Assembly: GCF_900107235.1 (NCBI RefSeq)
Contig: NZ_FNPF01000002.1
Coordinates: 310,001 to 374,000 of the forward strand
DNA: 64,000 nucleotides
From: Citreimonas salinaria
GTDB lineage: Bacteria; Pseudomonadota; Alphaproteobacteria; Rhodobacterales; Rhodobacteraceae
Reading direction: 5' to 3'
Both the position numbers and the translations under genes were made by a program. The notes under the pieces are model-generated. The model was not told the origin of the DNA, did not search any database, and saw only the letters and a list, made by a program, of their open reading frames with translations. Position 1 is the first letter of the stretch. The number at the start of each line of letters is the position of its first letter. Positions 61,011 through 64,000 of this stretch are shown one piece after another.

Positions 61011-61892
61011 TCACGTTTTTGACACGGGCCGGGCCGAGCGGCGGCTTTCGACGACGATGTTGGCGTAGTTCGCGCCGAAGATCACGATCGCGCCCAGACC
61101 CACGAACGGGTCCAGCACCTCGCCGTAGACGGCCATGCCGACGATGGCGATGACCGGCAGGCGCGCGAAGTCGAGCGGCATGACCACCGTCGCAGGCGCG
61201 AAGCGCAGCGCCGTGGTCAGGCAGAAATGCGCCACCAGCCCGGCACAGGCGATCAGCCCGACCCAGGGCCAGCTGCTGGCGGCGGGCAGCGCGATGTCGC
61301 CGTCGATGCCGGCGCAGACCAGCCCGAACACCGCCTGCATGACCGTCAGCCAGAACAGGATCGCGGTGATCGTCTCGGTCCGGGTCAGGCGGCGGGTGAA
61401 CACGGCCGAACCGGCAAAGCCGATGGCAGCCAGCGCGGCGGCGATCTGCCCCGCCTGAATCGTGTCGATCGACGGGCGGGTGACGATCAGGATGCCGATG
61501 AACCCCGCTGCGGCCGCCAGCACCCGGTTCGCGGTCAGCCGCTCGCCGAGGATCACCACCGACAGCAGCATCACCCATAGCGGCGAGGTGAATTCCAGCG
61601 CGAAGACCTGCGCCAGCGGAATGACCGTGATCGCGTAGAACCACAGGTTCTGCCCGGTGAAGTGGAACACGTTGCGCAGCGTGTGCAGGCCCAGCTTGCG
61701 CCCGCTGACCTCGCGCAGCGTGCCGGCCGCTCGCGCCACCACGATCACCAGCGCGATCCCGATGAACGACCGGTACATCATGATCTCGAACGTATCGAGA
61801 TCGAGGCTGACCGCGCGGCCGGCCACGGCCATGGTCGTGAAGGACAGGATCGCGCCCAGCATCCAGGCGGCGGCGCGCAGGGTCTCGTTCAT
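61011..61892 (-). CDS. DMT-superfamily transporter (EamA domains)
   Basis: A 293-residue inner-membrane protein with about ten transmembrane helices in two EamA repeats (residues about 8-140 and 150-285). FTGQNLWFYAITVIPLAQVFALEFTSPLWVMLLSVVILGERLTANRVLAAAAGFIGILIV is the typical end of repeat one, PVIAIVGMAVYGEVLDPFVGLGAIVIFGANY the end of repeat two. Members export amino acids, nucleosides or other metabolites; the substrate cannot be read from sequence. I chose ATG 61892 (MNETLRAAAWML). Confidence 0.9.
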   Translation of the reverse strand: MNETLRAAAWMLGAILSFTTMAVAGRAVSLDLDTFEIMMYRSFIGIALVIVVARAAGTLREVSGRKLGLHTLRNVFHFTGQNLWFYAITVIPLAQVFALEFTSPLWVMLLSVVILGERLTANRVLAAAAGFIGILIVTRPSIDTIQAGQIAAALAAIGFAGSAVFTRRLTRTETITAILFWLTVMQAVFGLVCAGIDGDIALPAASSWPWVGLIACAGLVAHFCLTTALRFAPATVVMPLDFARLPVIAIVGMAVYGEVLDPFVGLGAIVIFGANYANIVVESRRSARPVSKT

Positions 61893-61929
61893 CGGGGGCC
61901 TTGGGCTTGGGCTGCGGCGCGCGGTGGCG

Positions 61930-62244
61930 TCAGGATTCCTCGACCAGCTGTGCCTTGGCCTTGACCAGCATCTCCTCGCGCTTGGCGCGGATCTCGGCCT
62001 CGGTCGCCTTGTCGCCCAGATCGGCGACAAGCTTGCGGATCACGTCGTCGTGGCCGGCTTCCTCGAAGTCGGCGCGGATGACCTCCTTGGCGTAGGCGTC
62101 GGCGTCGTTGCCGGACTTGCCCAGTTTCTCGGCGGCCCAGAGGCCCAGCAGACGGTTGCAGCGGGCCTCGGCGCGGAACTTCATTTCCTCGTCATGGGCG
62201 AACTTGTTCTCGAAGGCGCTTTCGCGGTCGTCGAAGGTGCTCAT
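61930..62244 (-). CDS. F1-ATPase inhibitor zeta subunit (DUF1476)
   Basis: A 104-residue helical protein starting [42 protein letters not shown]. This is the DUF1476 family, which in Paracoccus denitrificans is the zeta subunit that blocks ATP hydrolysis by F1F0-ATP synthase through its N-terminal inhibitory segment. The four-helix part ([31 protein letters not shown]) follows. It diverges from purC, the usual order in Rhodobacteraceae. Confidence 0.92.
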   Translation of the reverse strand: MSTFDDRESAFENKFAHDEEMKFRAEARCNRLLGLWAAEKLGKSGNDADAYAKEVIRADFEEAGHDDVIRKLVADLGDKATEAEIRAKREEMLVKAKAQLVEES

Positions 62245-62419
62245 CTGTCTGGCTCCGGTCGTGTGGTCTGATCCGGCCCCGGGTATGACGCGCCGCCGCG
62301 CGCTGCGCAAGAAAAAGCGCGTGGCGCGCCGCTTGCGGGAAAGGGGGCCATACAGTATGTCACGATCTACCGCGTGTCCCCTCCGGGCAACGCGGCTCTC
62401 TTTCATGGAAAGGCCCTTC

Positions 62420-63181
62420 ATGGCACGCCGCAAGAAGATTTACGAAGGCAAGGCGAAGATCCTCTACGAAGGACCCGAGCCCGGAACCATCGTGCAGTAC
62501 TTCAAGGACGACGCCACCGCCTTCAACGCCGAAAAGCGCCAGGTGATCGAAGGCAAGGGCGTGCTCAACAACCGCCTGTCGGAATTCTTCATGACCGGCC
62601 TGAACGCCATCGGCGTGCCCACGCACTTCATCAAGCGGCTCAACATGCGCGAACAGCTCGTCCGCGCGGTCGAGATCATCCCGCTCGAGATCGTCGTGCG
62701 CAACGTCGCCGCCGGCTCGCTGGCCAAGCGCTTGGGCATGGAGGAAGGCGCCGACCTGCCGCGGCCGATCGTCGAATACTACTACAAGGACGACAAGCTG
62801 GGCGACCCGCTGGTCACCGAGGAACACATCGCCGCCTTCGGCTGGGCCAGCCAGGCGGACATGGACGACATGGTCGCGCTCGCGCTGCGGGTGAACGATT
62901 ACCTGTCGGGCCTGATGTACGGCGTCGGCATCAAGCTGGTGGACTTCAAGATCGAGGTCGGCCGCGTCTACGACGGCGATTTCCAGCGCCTCATCGTCGC
63001 CGACGAGATCAGCCCCGACAGCTGCCGCCTGTGGGACATGGAGACCGGCAAGAAGCTGGACAAGGACGTGTTCCGCCGTGACCTGGGCAACCTGGCGGAT
63101 GCCTATACCGAAGTGGCGCAGCGCCTGGGCGTGATGCCCAAGCAGGCCACGCAGATGGGCAAGCCGCGCCTGATCAACTGA
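62420..63181 (+). CDS. purC: Phosphoribosylaminoimidazole-succinocarboxamide synthase
   Basis: SAICAR synthetase, which joins aspartate to CAIR in purine synthesis. The 253-residue product has [100 protein letters not shown] chose ATG 62420 ([10 protein letters not shown]); GGAAAGG lies upstream and an in-frame ATG at 62405 is a less likely start. It is followed by purS after a GC stem-loop. Confidence 0.97.
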   Translation: MARRKKIYEGKAKILYEGPEPGTIVQYFKDDATAFNAEKRQVIEGKGVLNNRLSEFFMTGLNAIGVPTHFIKRLNMREQLVRAVEIIPLEIVVRNVAAGSLAKRLGMEEGADLPRPIVEYYYKDDKLGDPLVTEEHIAAFGWASQADMDDMVALALRVNDYLSGLMYGVGIKLVDFKIEVGRVYDGDFQRLIVADEISPDSCRLWDMETGKKLDKDVFRRDLGNLADAYTEVAQRLGVMPKQATQMGKPRLIN

Positions 63182-63184
63182 ACG

Positions 63185-63211
63185 TTCCGGCCCGGCCGCG
63201 CCGGGCCGGAA
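63185..63211. other. GC-rich stem-loop between purC and purS
   Basis: A perfect 11-bp stem TTCCGGCCCGG/CCGGGCCGGAA (63185-63195 with 63201-63211) with a CCGCG loop, without U-run. It lies in the 75-bp gap between purC and purS and may limit or process read-through. Confidence 0.65.
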
Positions 63212-63256
63212 GGCCGCAACACACCTCGCGACACGATTGACGAAGGAGCCGCACGC

Positions 63257-63487
63257 ATGAAGGCAAGGGTCGAGATCATGCTCAAGACCGGGGTTCTGGA
63301 CCCGCAGGGTGAGGCGGTGCGCCACGCCCTTGGCGCGCTGGGGTTCGACGGCGTCGGCGGCGTGCGGCAGGGCAAGGTGATCGAACTCGAACTGCCCGAC
63401 GGCACGACCGAGGCGACCGTGGCCGACATGTGCGAGAAGCTGCTCGCCAATACGGTGATCGAAAGCTACCGGATCGAGATGGCGTGA
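63257..63487 (+). CDS. purS: FGAM synthase PurS subunit
   Basis: The small subunit of the three-part formylglycinamidine ribonucleotide synthase (PurS-PurQ-PurL). The 76-residue protein fits the family: [45 protein letters not shown] and [18 protein letters not shown]. It bridges PurQ and PurL in the complex. It is followed by purQ after 55 bp. Confidence 0.96.
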   Translation: MKARVEIMLKTGVLDPQGEAVRHALGALGFDGVGGVRQGKVIELELPDGTTEATVADMCEKLLANTVIESYRIEMA

Positions 63488-63542
63488 CCGGCCGCGGTCC
63501 CGCATCGATCCGGCTCACGTCCCCGCACCAAGGATTCCCGCC

Positions 63543-64000
63543 ATGAAAGCCGCCATCCTCGTCTTCCCCGGCTCCAACTGCGATCGCGACCTTGCCACGG
63601 CCTTCCGCGCCGCCGGCTGCGACGTGACGATGGTCTGGCACAAGGACACCGCGCTTCCCGCGGGCACCGACATCGTCGGCGTGCCGGGCGGCTTTTCCTT
63701 CGGCGACTACCTGCGCTGCGGCGCGATCGCGGCCAACGCGCCGGTGATCGGCGCGCTGCGCGACCATGCGGCGCGTGGCGGCTACGTGCTGGGCATCTGC
63801 AACGGCTTTCAGGTGCTGACCGAAACCGGCCTGCTCCCCGGCGCCCTGCTGCGCAACGCGCGGCTGAAATACATCTGCCGCACCGTCGGCCTGCGGGTCG
63901 AGGGCGAAAGCCTCTTCACCCACGCCTACGGCACGGGAACCGAGATCGCGCTGCCCATCGCGCATCATGACGGCAACTACTACGCCGACGCCGACACGCT
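63543..64000 (+). CDS. purQ: FGAM synthase PurQ (glutaminase) subunit, 3' end outside window
   Basis: The class I glutamine amidotransferase subunit of FGAM synthase, which supplies ammonia. The first 152 residues are in the window: [40 protein letters not shown] and the nucleophile elbow [19 protein letters not shown] with Cys86. The glutamine-site His and Glu near the C-terminus lie beyond base 64000. purL presumably follows. Confidence 0.96.
   Translation, partial: MKAAILVFPGSNCDRDLATAFRAAGCDVTMVWHKDTALPAGTDIVGVPGGFSFGDYLRCGAIAANAPVIGALRDHAARGGYVLGICNGFQVLTETGLLPGALLRNARLKYICRTVGLRVEGESLFTHAYGTGTEIALPIAHHDGNYYADADT

Overview
This 64 kb window is high-GC chromosomal DNA from an alphaproteobacterium, most likely a member of the Rhodobacteraceae (Roseobacter/Rhodobacter group). 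The reasons are the dense operons with ATGA start/stop overlaps, the TRAP transporter with a Tat-type binding protein, the DUF1476 (F1-ATPase zeta inhibitor)-purC-purS-purQ order, an RSP_2648-type PIN protein behind an RlmI-like methyltransferase, DUF2852 and DUF4169 proteins, and Hint-domain RTX proteins. I saw no tRNA, rRNA, CRISPR array, insertion sequence or prophage. Most of the window is core genome, with a few accessory inserts.

Layout. 1-6.5 kb: the 3' end of a class A penicillin-binding protein, prfB, an XRE regulator, a small conserved protein, and ilvI-ilvH with a clear leader-peptide attenuator. 6.7-12.7 kb: a CPA1 Na+/H+ antiporter and a three-gene TRAP transporter whose membrane subunits are unusually large. 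12.7-22.7 kb: bpt, RDD and DUF2852 membrane proteins, glnE, the Entner-Doudoroff pair edd/eda, and an RlmI-PIN pair. 22.9-31.7 kb: a lone ABC ATPase, RHH/DUF4169/CorC-like/xerD/periplasmic protein/small membrane protein on the minus strand, then aroK-aroB, ssb and a lytic transglycosylase. 31.7-34.4 kb: a lone peptide-type ABC binding protein and miaA.

34.5-48.0 kb holds the conserved envelope cluster pyrH-frr-uppS-cdsA-dxr-rseP-bamA-skp-fabZ-lpxA-lpxI-lpxB. It links translation recycling, isoprenoid carrier synthesis, phospholipid CDP-DAG synthesis, outer-membrane protein assembly and lipid A synthesis. An oppositely oriented GlxA-type regulator sits between pyrH and frr, and a 43-codon membrane ORF sits between rseP and bamA.

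48.1-64 kb: an IalB-type periplasmic protein, a candidate small RNA, a coxG-S-L-M molybdenum hydroxylase operon (form II active-site loop), a coiled-coil protein, a 1069-residue cadherin-like/RTX/Hint protein, a MobA-like nucleotidyltransferase that may supply the Mo cofactor, a FadL-type porin, an EamA exporter, the ATPase inhibitor and the start of the purine genes purC-purS-purQ (purQ is cut by the window end).

The non-coding signals most worth attention are the ilv attenuator (leader peptide MLSLVVIAGHRRMAR plus terminator), a two-copy 70-odd-bp element with a 17-bp palindrome next to prfB and uppS, a minus-strand sRNA-like unit with an anti-Shine-Dalgarno loop at 49.1-49.2 kb, and two matching 19-bp inverted repeats upstream of the DUF2852 gene.
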